64,000 nucleotides of DNA from Mermis nigrescens (GCA_036768485.1 JAVLUZ010000339.1:124001-188000), one strand, 5' to 3'; shown: positions 1-11,514, counted from the stretch's first letter. Notes: generated by a model from the letters alone, not told the origin. A program made the numbers and translations.

Positions 1-207
1 AAAATGCTTTCAATTTTGGCGCGAGTTCCGGGCGACGTAAAATCCGAATTGGGCAAACAATGTGCGCCTTGAATGGGCGTAAAATGATTGCGGTCCACTG
101 AAATGATGGACCCAGAGGGGCCAATTCTTTCTACTAGGACCTGCGTCCAACTGCCCGGCGCGCAGCCACAATCCAGCGCCAAAAGACCAGGGCGCAGAAT
201 TTTATAT
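1..207 (-). CDS. MRM2: MRM2, exon 2 (partial, runs off the left edge)
   Basis: Second coding exon of a mitochondrial 23S-type rRNA 2'-O-methyltransferase of the RrmJ/FtsJ family. It opens at an AG acceptor (209-208) and its first base completes the AA left by exon 1, giving Lys66. The reading continues YKILRPGLLALDCGCAPGSW, which contains the Rossmann SAM-binding motif I (DCGCAPGSW, about residues 78-86). An acidic strand end (ISVDRNHF) and a motif-III-like NSDFTSPGTR follow. In this family the enzyme methylates a uridine of the mitochondrial large-subunit rRNA A-loop, in the matrix. The remaining catalytic Asp, Lys and Glu lie beyond the window. Identity is a match to remembered MRM2/RrmJ motifs; the join is supported by phase and consensus sites. 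Confidence 0.88.
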
Positions 208-1049
208 CTAAGTTTGAATAAGCGAATAGATAGTTCAAATGAGACAATGAAAATATAAGAACGATTTAAAAATGTGATAAAAATCAGATAAAAGCATGCA
301 ATACAAAAAACAATTAAAGTGATAATAAAATTAGATAATGAAAATAAAAGAACAATTCAAAAATGTATAGACCCAATAAAAAATCAGACGAAAATTCAAT
401 ACGTAAAACAAGTGATAATTAATTCACATAATGAAAATATACGAACAATTCTAAAATATAATAAAAAATCAGATAAAAATTTCAGTAGCTACATTAAAAC
501 AATTAAAGCGATAATTACAGACTAATAAATTAAAGCACTGAAAATATGAAACGCTTGCAGTTGGACACGTGCATGCCCAGCATGTGAATTGTAATGAAGA
601 AAGAGGGAGCGTGAAACAAAAAATCTTTCTAAATCGCTCTTCGCGCGAAAACTATGGACACAAGTCAAAAACAGTTTTTTGCGTTTGTGATGATGCATTT
701 TCATCCTAGACAATAAAGACAAAAACTTTTCGGAAAAATTCAATAAAATATAGTCAGTCTGCACAAAAATTTGCACTTTTGATTTAAAAAATCGTTAAAA
801 ATGTTTAAAACAGATTCCTTTTACTTTTTAGAAAAAAATCGCGAATTTTGGCAAGCGACAAAAAATATTTTTTGCGGTGCGGAGTGAAAAAAAATTTTCG
901 GGACCCCGTGTTAACGAGAAAATTTACTCGCACTTTTAAGCTTTTTCGAAATTTTCGGCTTTTTTGCCTAAAAAAATTACCGTTTGTTTGTTTTCTCGTT
1001 TGCTTTTTATCAAACAGAGTAATTAAAAAGTTAGATTATTTAAACTAAC
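208..1049 (-). other. MRM2: MRM2 intron 1
   Basis: AT-rich intron of 842 bp with donor GTTAGT at 1049-1044 and acceptor AG at 209-208. I see no gene, repeat or RNA in it. The short open frames here are low-complexity and unsupported. Confidence 0.75.
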
Positions 1050-1246
1050 TTATCGTCGATTTCGATCAACTTATAGGCACTCCTGGCCCTGTAGCCATCA
1101 TAGTGCGCCGCCCTGACGAACGGATCTCTGACGTGGCGTTGTATCCAATCTTTGGAACTATTCGGATTATGAAGATTGGGGCGACACAAGCTAACGTTAC
1201 GACGCGAAGAAACAAGCACTTTAAAGTGACAACTTACTCTAGTCAT
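1050..1246 (-). CDS. MRM2: MRM2, exon 1 (start codon and presequence)
   Basis: First coding exon of the MRM2 gene. The ATG at 1246-1244 begins a basic, Ser/Arg-rich N-terminus ([20 protein letters not shown]) that looks like a mitochondrial targeting presequence. Next comes the family's N-terminal block [20 protein letters not shown], then [11 protein letters not shown], whose Lys59 corresponds to the first Lys of the K-D-K-E tetrad of RrmJ-type methyltransferases. The exon ends after GAT AA (phase 2) at donor GTTAGT, which fits exon 2 exactly. Its start lies 148 bp from the stop of another minus-strand gene. I see no separate promoter signal in that gap. Confidence 0.88.
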
Positions 1247-1393
1247 ATTAAACTACGCTAGAACGCTTTACAATGTTGTATGTTATCTTCTAATAATAAA
1301 TGCACGCAAGTAACAACGGATGTGAACAAGGAAATAATCAATCGAAAATTAATAAACAAAATGTGTAAACAAATCGGTTTAAACGAAAAACAG

Positions 1394-1399
1394 TTTATT
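1394..1399 (-). terminator. AATAAA poly(A) signal overlapping a stop codon
   Basis: On the minus strand the stop codon TAA (1397-1395) of the 147-residue gene lies inside an AATAAA hexamer. It is the only canonical signal I see before the MRM2 start codon 148 bp further on. It may be the 3' end signal of the upstream gene; I have no cleavage evidence. Confidence 0.45.
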
Positions 1400-1616
1400 C
1401 GAACGGCCTTTGGGAAACTAATCGGTCGAACATGCGCTCTACGGTTTGCGGCTCGTGCAACAGATTTCCTATGTTGCCTTTTAATTTATCATAAGAGTAG
1501 ACGCCGCTGACCACCTTGGGCTTATTTGGCATGCGCTCGTATTCTTTGTTTTTGGCAATATTTGCCAAGTTTTCTTCCGGAGTACCGTACTTTTTGTGAT
1601 AGGCGTCTTCTTCCTC
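1395..1616 (-). CDS. Unidentified 147-residue protein, exon 3 (C-terminal half)
   Basis: Last coding exon of a small minus-strand gene. It begins at a TTTTCAG acceptor in phase 0 and encodes 73 residues to a TAA stop. It starts EEEDAYHKKYGTPEEN and ends MFDRLVSQRPFE. The composition is charged and soluble, with no membrane segment. The open frame continues upstream of 1616 through intron sequence, so open-frame length alone would give a wrong start at about 1730. I found no donor in that extension that would preserve the frame at a reasonable intron size. Phase 0 here matches the phase-0 end of the exon at 9473. I do not recognise the family. A mitochondrial role is only a guess from the MRM2 neighbour. 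Confidence 0.68.
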   Translation of the reverse strand, partial: EEEDAYHKKYGTPEENLANIAKNKEYERMPNKPKVVSGVYSYDKLKGNIGNLLHEPQTVERMFDRLVSQRPFE

Positions 1617-1958
1617 CTGAAAACATTTTATTACAAAATATAGAGGCAAGACATAAAGGTCATTTGCTTTTAATCGATACTGCTCGAGCTGCGCTCGTTT
1701 ATTTTGAGAAAAAGTTCTAAAATTCGTCATTCACAGTTGCATACAAAGATAGAAAATAAATACATAAAATGCATAATATATGAATAAATGCAAAGATAGA
1801 AAATCTTTATGATTTATATATCTTTAATGAGATTGTACAAGCAATGCAGGCAGGCAAGTAGAAAGGAATAGGGGTCTAGACCACACATGGGCATGGGGCG
1901 TCTGGGGAGGTTGGATGCTAAGAATACAAAAGCTTCCCCAGAATCCGATAGACCACGA

Positions 1959-4900
1959 GGGTCATTCCATATCAGTTCAACCAAGGCTCCCAGTCGACCA
2001 TCTCCAATTTTGATGAAATTCGGCACCAATGTAGCCCATGACCCCAAACTGATTGGGGTAAAATATTAGACCCTAATGTGCCGTGGTTCTTGAGTTAGAG
2101 CTGCTTACACGAAGGGCCCCTGCTCAAAAAATGCATGTGCATGTTAAAAAGTGCCAATTTTGGTTTCTTGTATAATCAGATTAACGTATAAGCGAGTAGT
2201 ATAACTTGGCACACTGGGACAACTTTTTGTGGTGAATTTGATGGTGTAATTGAAAAGACCACCTTGGCTGTTAGCCACTCACAAATTTGTGCCAAACATG
2301 CTCACAAAATTCGACGTATAAAATGAAATGTCAAACTTAGAGGACCAGTAGCTGGAGAGCAGTGCACTGCAGAAAGCTGCAAATGTGCACAAATGTCAAC
2401 AATAAGGGTGTTCGCAGCTGGGCACAACAATATTAAATAAGAGGCAATAGCTGCTGATATAAATTGGCACAAAAATGCCCAAAAAATCAATATGCAAATT
2501 TTTGTCTATATTCTGGGCCAATTATCAGAGTGTGGAACATCTCGGATTTTCTCATTTCTTCCATTTCCTGAATGAGAATTTATTTCTCTACAAGATAATA
2601 TTCCTTTGACTTTGTTCCCAGACCTTGTAATGAGGAATAATTGCCTCAGAAGTAAGCGTACCCACTTGCAGTGCTGCGCGTGCATCAGTGGGAAATAACA
2701 AACTTTGGTATCTTGTATAATCAATTTAAAGTATGGGAGAGTAGTATAACTTGGCAATCCTGGGACGACTTTTTGTGGTGAATTTGTTGGTGTTATTGAA
2801 ACGACCATATTGGCTGCTAGCCACTTGCAAATTTGTGCCAAACATGGTCACAAAATTAAACGTATAAAATGAAATGCAAACTTTAAGAACCAGTAGCTAA
2901 AGAGCAGTGCACTACAGAAAGCTGCAAATGTGCACAAATGTCAACAGTGAGGGTGTTTGCGTCTTAGCACAACAATAGTCAATAAGAGGCAATAGCTGCC
3001 AATATAAGTTCAGCACAAAAGTGTCAAAAAAATCAATATGCAAATTTTGGCTTATTTTCTGGGCCAAATATCAGGGTGTGGAACATCTCAGATTCTCTTA
3101 TTTCTATTCATCTCTTGAAAGAGAATTTATTTCTCTACAAGATATCATTCCTTTGATTTTGTTCCCAGACCTTGTAATGAGGAATAATTGCCCCAGAAGA
3201 AGGGTACCCACATGCATGCGGCGTGTGCATCAGTGGAAAATAACAAACTTTGGTATCTTGTATAATCAGTTTAAAGGATGGAAGAGTAGTACAACTTGAT
3301 ACCCTGAGACAACTTTTTGTGCTGAATTTGATGGTGTAATTAAAACGACCACATTGGTTGTAAGCCACTCATTAATTTGTGCCAAACATGCTCACAAAAT
3401 TCAGCATATAAAAAAATGCAAACTTCCAAGAACCATGGTTGGCTGACAATCATCATGATTTCCATAAAAATAAAAATGTATGAGCGTATAATACGTGTAG
3501 CTCTTCCTTTTAATCCTAATACAACCCAGTAGGGTCCACATATATATAGTGGGGCAGGGAGCTGGGCTTGAAGAAATTTTCTAACGACTAAGATGCAAAT
3601 TATTTTCCTGGTGGATAAAGATGTAGAATGGCGGGTGAAATGTGAAGTATTTTATATTTTACTGGGGCAGTTCCTAAAAATGTTAGTAAAATAATTTTCT
3701 GGTGGGAAAATGCAAATCTGGCTGATAAAAATGTTGAATGGTGGCTGAGATGTGATTTTCCTGTGGACACTTCCTAAAATGATTCTGGCGGCCAATATGT
3801 GCATATTTTCCTATCAGCTATGGATATGTTAGCTAAGACTACTCTCATGGCTGCAATGCTAATTATTTCCTGCCAACTTGGTCTGTTGTTTGGCTGTACT
3901 AGTGGGAGATAATGAGATCTGGTAGATGTCAGTTGCATTAAGGAATGGCATTTTATCAATTAAGTGATCCCACCCATGGCTGGCCTTGCCTGGCTAACGA
4001 GCGTGGCCCCTTGGTGATAGGGCTGCCAGCTGCATCAGCTGGTAGTGGTAAAGCCACCTTGGACCAATGCAAGGACTAGGCAAAGAGAAATGACCAATTG
4101 CCTTTTGTATAAAATGTACATGATTGGTATGATACAGCAGCCAACAATGTAAAATTTATGGCCATGCTTAAGGCTAAGTTTGAATGTCATATCACTTTTT
4201 AAACTAATACCAAAATTATTTAAACTATCTAATTTCCACTAATGTGTGTGCAGCACAGAAGCGGGCACCCTTACTTCTGAAGCAATTCCTCATTATAAAG
4301 TTTGGAAACAAAATCAGATTAATAGCAACTTGTATAGAAATAAATGCTCTCTCAGTGGATGCTAGTTGTAAGTTGCATTTTATTTTATACAATAAATTTT
4401 GTGAGCATATTTGGTCCCAATTTTTGAGTGGCTGGCAGCCAAAGTAGTCGTTTCAATTACACCATCAAATTCAACACAAAAAAGTTGTCCCAGGATGCCA
4501 AGTTGTACTACTCTCCCATACTTTGAACTGCTTATACAAGATACCAAAGTTTATTTTCTGCTGATGCATGCACAGCATGCATGTAGGTACCCTTCTTCTG
4601 TGGCAAGGGAACAAAATCAATGGAATAGTATCTTGTGGAAGAATAAATTCTCATTCAGGAGATGCTAGAAATAGGAAAATCTGAGATGTTCCACACCTGA
4701 TATTTGGTTCAGAAAATTGACCGAAATTTGTATATTGATTTTTTCAGACACTTTTGTGTCAACTTATATTGACAGCTATTGCCTCTTATTGACTATTGTT
4801 GTGCCCAGATGCAAACACCCTCACTGTTGAGATTTGTGCACATTTGCAGCTTTCTGCAGTGCACTGCTCTCAAGCTACTGGTTCTGAAAGTTTGCATTTT

Positions 4901-5807
4901 ATTTTATACATTTAATTTTATGACCATGTTGGACACAAATTTGCAAGTGGCTAGCAGCCAATATGATCGTTTCAATAACACCAACAAATTCACCACAAAA
5001 ATTCATCTCACATTGCCAAGTTATACTACTCTCTTATACTTTAAATTGATTATACAAGATACCTAAGTTTGTTATTCCCACTGATGCACGCACCATCACA
5101 AGTGGGTATGCTCACTTCTGAGGCAATTATTCCTCATTACAAGGTCTGGGAACAAAGTCAAAGGGATATTATCTTGTAGAGAAATAAATTCTAATTCAGG
5201 AAATGGAACAAATGAGAAAATCCGAGATGTTCCACACCCTGATAATTGGCCCAGAATATAGACAAAAATTTGCATATTGATTTTTTGGGCATTTTTGTGC
5301 CAATTTATATCAGCAGCTATTGCCTCTTATTTAATATTGATGTGCCCAGCTGTGAACACTTTTATTGTTGACATTTGTGCACATTTGCAGCTTTCTGCAG
5401 TGCACTGCTCTCCAGCTACTGCTCCTATAAGTTTGCATTTTATCTCATACGTCGAATTTTTTAAGCATGTTTGGCACAAATTTGTGAGTGGCTAACAGCC
5501 AAAGTGGTCTTTTCAATTACACCATCAAATTCACCACAAAAAGTTGTCCCAGTGGGCCAAGTTATACTACTCGCTTATACGTTAATCTGATTAAACAAGA
5601 AACCAAAATTGGCACTTTTTAGCACGGACATGCATTTTTTGAGCAGGGGCCCTTCGTGTAAGCAGCTCTAACTCAAGAACCAAGGCACATTAGGGTCTAA
5701 TATTTTACCCCAATCAGTTTGGGGTCATGGGCTACATTGGTGCCGAATTTCATCAAAATTGGAGATGGTCGACTGGGAGTTTTGGTTGAACTGATATGGA
5801 ATGACCC
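1959..5807. mobile_element. Foldback-type DNA transposon with giant inverted arms, 4-bp TSD
   Basis: Element of 3849 bp. It begins GGGTCATTCC and ends GGAATGACCC, and it is flanked by ACGA at 1955-1958 and 5808-5811, a 4-bp target duplication. The two ends are inverted copies of each other over more than 1.3 kb (roughly 1959-3420 against 4390-5807). Each arm is itself built from imperfect tandem units of about 540 bp that share a block around TTTGTGCCAAACATG. The centre (about 3430-4390) is unique and has no transposase-like frame, so the element is non-autonomous. A 4-bp duplication occurs in several cut-and-paste superfamilies; I cannot assign one. The short open frames inside are repeat shadows. 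Confidence 0.85.
2280..3420. repeat. Tandem ~545-bp units in the left arm of the foldback
   Basis: Blocks beginning near 2286, 2832 and 3375 repeat the same order of motifs: TTTGTGCCAAACATG, a block with AGTGCACT, a block with TGTGCACAAATGTCAAC, and a block with GGAACATCTC. Spacing is about 545 bp. The right arm carries the same units inverted between about 4390 and 5490. Confidence 0.75.
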
Positions 5808-6210
5808 ACGAATTAATTTTTTTGGCGATTTTCTTCGCAATTTTGCCCCTCAGATCACCAGAAGTAGGTTGCTGCCCCAGAATAGAAAAAAAATTGAAAA
5901 TTTTCTTAAAATAATAAGGCAGAATGAAGACCAACAATAAATGAGATCAAAATTTTTCTGCAAAAGCGCTTCAACATTGACCGGAAAATGCGGGTTAACT
6001 TAGTTTTTACGTCATTTTGATTCGGAAAAGCATTCTCGTTGACCTCCAAACTGGCCATGCTGTGCACCTATGGGTATTTTTCCTACTTACCACATCCCAT
6101 TATTTACATCTCAGTCAAAGGATCCGGAGAACGACTGCCCCCGTAGCTTAGGTGCGCAAGGTAAAACTTTCAGGAAAGAAGGGTGAAAACCAGAAATTGG
6201 TAGATAGCCA

Positions 6211-7450
6211 TAGTCTGTTTCACACTATTTCGGTCATAAACTTTAAAACCCTCTCCGACAATAAGCTGATAGATTGCGATTATAGCATTGATATGATGGT
6301 ATGCAGACAATTAATCGCCAACAATTAATCGCGCACAATTAATCGTGAACAATCAATTAATCGCCGAACAATTAATCGCCTTAACAATTAATCGCCGGGA
6401 CATGTAATCGCCTAATATACTTATATGTATGTATTTATAGTAAAAACAATACTTTATTTGAAACAAAAACTGTCGTTGCAAAATACTGCGAATTTGTCTA
6501 AAAATTGAAACTGTGTGACAAGCCACGCAAACAATAAGAAATATCCAGCTCCCCGTAGCTATTCACGATTCTTTGAATACGATCTGTAAAATCTCTGTAT
6601 TTTTTCCTTCCAATGGGAGGCTGTTGGCCGGCCAAATACTGTTCAATCATCATTTCATTTTTACTTTGTTCTAATCGTAGCGCCTTGAAAATTTTCCAAA
6701 CTGTGAAGTGATGATTCTGAAGCGTTTTTAGCAATCAATTTTCTCGAAGGTGTAAAATTCTCGACGCTTCGCACCATATTCTTATGTTTTGACTATATTT
6801 TATTCGTTTGGGGGGTTTCACCTCTCTCCTAGAAAAATTTTCATTCCCCCCATAATTCGCAATTTTTCGCAGAAAAGGTTATTTTAAAGCGTTTCTAGCT
6901 GTCTATTTGCTCAAAGATGTCAAATTTTTGGCGCTTCACGCCATAAACTCATGTTTTAACTACATTTTGTTCAATTTATTCGACTTTTTGATTTTTTTCA
7001 ATTTTCTCGTGCTGTTATGCTCTAGAAAGATAGGGCATCGTAAGAAACGCCGAAAACGATGTTTTTTACGCGTACCCACTATTTTTAGGCCTAAAAAGAC
7101 ACCTCAAAATTTCACTGCCCCAGAATGCCTATGCTGTGCATGTATGATAATAAGCTAAGCTTTCACATCCACTACTTTCCTTTTTACACACCTTTTTATG
7201 TTTTTATACCGGTATTTATTTTTGACATGCCTTTGATGACGCTTGGTTGTTTACGATTAAATAGACCCACGATTAATTGTACGCACGATTAACTGTTCTG
7301 CGATTAACTGTTGGCGATTAATTGTCCGTGATTAATTGTTGGCGATTAATTGTCATGTAATCGATATGATATGTAATTATCGTAACCCTCGGCCTACTGT
7401 CGATGGAAATTCTTAGAATTTATGCACGAAGTTATGTGAAACAGACTATA
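6211..7450. mobile_element. TA-flanked MITE (TAGTCTGTTTCAC family), copy 1, interrupted
   Basis: Outer ends read TAGTCTGTTTCAC and GTGAAACAGACTA beside TA, as expected for a Tc1/mariner-type MITE. The inner sequence matches the uninterrupted copy at 16240-16408, which also contains CGACAATAAGCTGA and TTCTTAGAATTTATGC. Here a 1065-bp hAT-like element is nested inside. Other copies are at 53092-53315 and 57232-57395. Confidence 0.8.
6298..7362. mobile_element. hAT-like element with tandemly repeated ACAATTAATCGCC ends
   Basis: Nested in the MITE above and flanked by GATATGAT at 6290-6297 and 7363-7370, a perfect 8-bp duplication. The left end holds about six copies of ACAATTAATCG with short variable spacers. 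The right end holds about six copies of the reverse complement. The interior contains a short interspersed repeat around 6770-7150 and no transposase frame. Confidence 0.82.
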
Positions 7451-8424
7451 AGTGCTTCGTAAAAACGGTTCGGATTTTCGGCAAACAAATAGATTTTTTT
7501 AAGTCACAAACATAGCAATATAATCTTTTTGGACCTACAGACATAGCTACAGCCTTTTTGGACTAAAAATATATAGCTACATACTTAGAACTTTTCAAAG
7601 TCGATGAAATAGCTATACATTCTTTTGAAACTCAAAAAAGACAACTATATAGCATTTCTGAGCTCACATTATACGTTAATGACTGTAGAATCAATTGAAA
7701 TTTTTCATCAAAAACGCTAAAGAAATTTTGTTGTTCCGCGCAATGTAAGAAGTTCATTTTCACAGTTTCGTTTATAGTGCGATCAGAAAAACAACAAGCG
7801 TAGATAACGTCATAATATTTTCAATATTTTGACATACACTCGTAAGTCAATTAAGTAGTCTAAAGCAAAGCAATGCAATTTTTCTCAGTCCATTAATATT
7901 GGAAACGGATAAACTTTAACGAGTTGAGGTAGAAGGACTTTTTATAGTCCAACATAGCATCAAGTGAACATCTTCTATAAAATTTGGCGCAAGTAACAAG
8001 GACTTTCTCGATAATCGACAATCTTACGAAAAAATGCGTAATGTTCAAAGCAATTTTTACATACAAAGTCTCCGTTTAGGAAAGACAGCCCAGCCAGCCT
8101 AAAATTTTCATTCCGTTCTAGATTCCAAAATCTTAATTCGCGAAAATAAAAAAAGCCTGCCACACATGCACACTGGGAGAAGGGATGTGGGGGAATATCC
8201 CCCTACCAGGACTTTTGGGAGGCATCATAGATGCACAAGGTCCGGTTGGCAAGGAAGAAGTAAAATCGAGATTTCAGAGTCAGGGAGGGGTAAAATCCAG
8301 GAGTTTTACTAGTTTATTGCGCTTTTAGCTATTTTTATGAAGAAATTGAATGAAAAAACACTATTCCTGGCTCAAATTGCTCGACAGTGCCTAACTTTTG
8401 AACCCTCCAGCGGAGGGTTATACC

Positions 8425-8664
8425 CATAGGTGGGCGGCACCAAAATTCTCGGGAGGGAGGGGTGTGCAAGATTTTTCAAAGGCCAAAAAATGGCTTTAAA
8501 AATGGTGGCATGGCGGAAAAACGTCATTTTTCAACGTTTCTCATCGAGCACTATCCATTGGCATCATAAGATTGCGAAAAAAAACAAAAAAAAATCAAAA
8601 ATTGAATTCTGGGGGTATTTTGGTATCTGGTGGGTGCATACCCCCTACCCCCCGCCCAGGTATG
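8425..8664. mobile_element. hAT-like MITE, family C, copy 1
   Basis: 240-bp element with inverted ends CATAGGTGGGCGG and CCGCCCAGGTATG, flanked by GTTATACC on both sides (8417-8424, 8665-8672), an exact 8-bp duplication. The interior includes AGCACTATCCATTGG and GAATTCTGGGGG, shared with the copies at 12031, 23963 and 27989. Confidence 0.88.
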
Positions 8665-8776
8665 GTTATACCCACCATCAGCCTCCCTATGTGCATGTAT
8701 GGAAGGCATATCCCTCTTAGGCCATTTTTGACCAAAAAAGATTGCTCGAACCATGAAAAAGCGTCAATTGACGTCT

Positions 8777-9063
8777 AACAGTGTAATTTCAAGTACATCT
8801 AATTATTTTTCGAGCAGACTGTCCAATTCATTCATCCATATATTTTTCTTATATTATTTTGTATAAATTTGATGTTACAGGTCATTCCATTGCCTTTTTG
8901 TCATTGTTTCTATCAAAATTACCGATAAATATTCATGAAAAATTAAATACGACAAATTAAGTACAAAAAATTTTACATTAAATATGCAAAAAAATACAGA
9001 TCAACCCCTCCCCGCCCAGGAAACTCGCGTACCCCCCGTAGCTTTTGACCCTGTACACGTATG
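8777..9063 (+). repeat. Interspersed repeat family H, copy 1
   Basis: About 290 bp from AACAGTGTAATTTCAAGTAC to a CACGTATG end. It matches 26368-26660 almost throughout, sharing GGTCATTCCATTGCC and AAATATTCATGAA. No inverted ends found. Confidence 0.7.
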
Positions 9064-9472
9064 AAGTTTGGTGCATAAAACGTTAATCCTTTAATTTTTT
9101 GATAGAGAAGGCGCTATTCTATCGACTAGAGATAACAGAGAAGAAAAGCTAAACATAGGATATCAATCTGTCAGCAAGAATCAGAGATAAAAACTTTCGG
9201 AGAATTATCCTTCAGAAATAACAGAACTATCGCAGTTTAATAAAAAGTATAAAAGTTCAAAAACCCCTTAAAAGCAAACTTAAACTTGACTATAATGAAA
9301 TTTTTTAATGATAAATCCAATTTTTCATTTATGCAAAGGTAATAGAAGCGATTAAAAATTCAGTCAAGGCCCTTAGCAAGCCGGTATCGCTAAAAGGCAT
9401 ATTTCAAGCGGCTAATATTTGCATTTAATCACACGAATAAAGTATACTTCTTTTATGCATGCATATACATAC

Positions 9473-9584
9473 TTTGCTTAAATAAGGGCTGCTCAAACAA
9501 CGCATGACATTGTACTCAACGTCGAGCTGCTGACGCAGCAAATGAACTTCTTCTGGCAGAACTGGCCGGTGAATTTGGAATTTT
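9473..9584 (-). CDS. Unidentified 147-residue protein, exon 2
   Basis: Middle coding exon of the minus-strand gene. The acceptor is ATTCATTAAG ending at 9585 and the donor is a strong AAA|GTATGT at 9472. The first base completes a Gly codon begun in the exon at 14752, and the exon then reads 37 codons and ends in phase 0. It starts KFQIHRPVLPEEVHLL and ends SSPYLSK, with an amphipathic LLRQQLDVEYNVMRC stretch in between. The exon is clearly less AT-rich than its surroundings. Phase agreement on both sides is the main support. A weaker upstream acceptor (TGCTTCAG near 9620) would lengthen it but break the phase match. Confidence 0.62.
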
Positions 9585-9811
9585 CTTAATGAATAACCAG
9601 AAAAACAATTCAATTGCTGAAGCATAAAAACCAAGAAAAGTGCTAACATCAAAATTGATATAAACATATTATGTTCAAACTGAGAAAACAAGCAAGGTAC
9701 CTTGTATATCATATATATCTGAATAAATCAAATTTTTCAATCAGAAGGAGAAATCCTGATAAGTCTTGAATAAGAAGAAGTATGATTAACATATACATAT
9801 TAACAACCTAA

Positions 9812-10192
9812 GATACATGCACATAGGGGGTGAGGGGTAACCCCCTGAAGGGTCGCTGATGGAACGTTTTTTGCATCCTTTTTAGGTCAAAAGCAGCAAA
9901 AACTTCAAAAATTTTCCGGCGCTTCGCGCCAGATTAGTATATACTTTTAAATACTTTTTACTTAAAAAGCGCCCAAAATTGATAAATTTTTGCATTTTTT
10001 ATTGTTATATATAAGTGATATAATCCAATCAAAATGGACTAAAAATGCTTTTAAAATGCGATGTGACCACGAAAAAACGTTTCATAGGCTATTTTGACCA
10101 TTTGATCGTTAAAACAGCAAAAAAATCGTTAACGTTAAATTTACTGTTTTAGATTTTTCCACCCCTGCCGACCCTGACCTTGTGCACCTATG
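9812..10192. mobile_element. hAT-like MITE, family A, copy 1
   Basis: 381-bp element with ends resembling CATACATGCACATAGG and CCTTGTGCACCTATG. Flanks are CAACCTAA and CCACCTAA (7 of 8 match). The interior holds a GGCGCTTCGCGCC palindrome and GCGCCCAAAATTGA. It is the same family as 27582, 36668 and 44651. Confidence 0.75.
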
Positions 10193-10384
10193 CCACCTAA
10201 CCTAATCTAAATTATCTAAATTCTCAAATCATTTTCACTTTAAGAAAAGATGAAAACAGCTCAATAATTTAAACGTACGTGAAAAGCATCTAAAAACGGG
10301 CGCAATAAAAAAATTGTCCGAGATCGGAATGACTTTGGCATGGCTACATATAGGATTGTAAAGTTGCTAATTTTTCCATCCTTA

Positions 10385-11157
10385 AGCCTCATTCATACTC
10401 TACGCATCGCGCCGAACTTGCAAAAATCGCAGCTCGCAGAATCAGATTTGCACGCGAATTCAATTCATACTTCTGCGCGAATAATTGTTCGCGCGAATCG
10501 CAGGGCGACACGATTTTTCAATTCATACTTCCTGCGAAAATCGCAATGCAGAATAAATCGCGCAATCTAGAAATTTCATCGTGCGATAATTCGCGTTGCA
10601 ATTCATATTTCATCGCGTGCTTTTGTGCTGAAAAGTGTCAAAAGTTACTATTTTTAGCAACAAAATTAACAACGGACGCGAATTTGCAAAATTAGGGGAT
10701 TGACGCGAATTCGCGTTTTTTCATACACGCAGTTCCGATTAAAATGTCAATTTCGACGATTTACGGCCCTAGTCGGCCATCATGCAAATAGCGCAAACGT
10801 CTCATGCATGTTCGAAGTGCACATATCAAATGGACAATGCGTTGAATTTGTAATGAGGTCAGCCGAGAAAAGGACCAAGAAAAAATGCACGAAAAAATCG
10901 TGCGATATTTCGCAAGATTTGCAGAAAAAACCGTACGTTGCATCACAGGAAAACCTAATTTGCGAAAATTCGCAGCAAGTATGAATGGAACACGCGATGC
11001 GTCGATTTTTGCGGATTATCGCGCAATGTTTCGCAAAAAGTATGAATGGATCAAGCGATACGTCAATTCGCACAATTTTCGCAAGTTGCTCTATTTTTAG
11101 AAAAAGTCACGCCATATAATCCTGCGACGCGATCCTGCGTAATGTATCAATGAACCT
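10385..11157. mobile_element. Harbinger-like non-autonomous element, copy 1
   Basis: 773-bp element flanked by TTA (10382-10384, 11158-11160) with ends AGCCTCATTCATAC and GTATCAATGAACCT. TTA/TAA duplications are typical of PIF/Harbinger. The interior repeats the end-like motif ATTCATACTTC together with GCGCGAAT/ATTCGCGC blocks in both orientations. No transposase frame. Related in design to 43522-44154. Confidence 0.75.
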
Positions 11158-11514
11158 TTAGGCTTCTTCATTTAACAATTAGTCTTTCAAAGTTGAATGG
11201 AATCTTGAAATTCTGGTACAGTAAATTTAGTGTTTCGGCCTTTCGTGCAAGTCGGTGTAAAAAATTTATCAAAATAGCCTATATCAAAATACTTAATGAG
11301 TTAAAGAGTGCATTTATTAATATTTCTCAGCTTACTTTGACTCGTTTCGTCACTTTTATCAATAGAAAATAACAATAATTCATCTAAACTTTTCAGATCA
11401 TTTCAAAGTCATTTAAGGCATTTTATGGGTAAATAGAACTGAAATGTATATATTAGTCAAGCATGAGGCACCGAAATTTTTAGACAACTTTGTTATTTTC
11501 GTACTCAGAAATAA

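Larger units (their letters stand above)
1617..9472 (-). other. Intron 2 of the 147-residue gene
   Basis: Inferred intron of about 7.9 kb (donor GTATGT at 9472, acceptor TTTTCAG ending at 1617). It is filled with mobile elements listed separately: the foldback at 1959-5807, the nested MITE/hAT pair at 6211-7450, and short repeats at 8425-8664 and 8777-9063. Between 7451 and 8424 I see nothing identifiable. Confidence 0.55.

Noticed and set aside
1617..1730. Reading the open frame from an ATG at 1730 straight into the 1395-1616 exon
   Set aside because: The extension is AT-rich and contains an ideal TTTTCAG acceptor at its boundary with the G/C-richer exon. Upstream exons fit in phase.
4244..5495. 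Several 67-95-codon frames between 4.2 and 5.5 kb as transposase pieces
   Set aside because: They are inverted copies of frames in the other arm of the foldback, with no catalytic motif or homology I can see.
7975..8163. 62-codon minus-strand frame containing CKNCFEHYAF, which could look like a zinc-finger exon
   Set aside because: Only one Cys pair, no second half of a zinc site, and the three-exon gene around it joins in phase without it.
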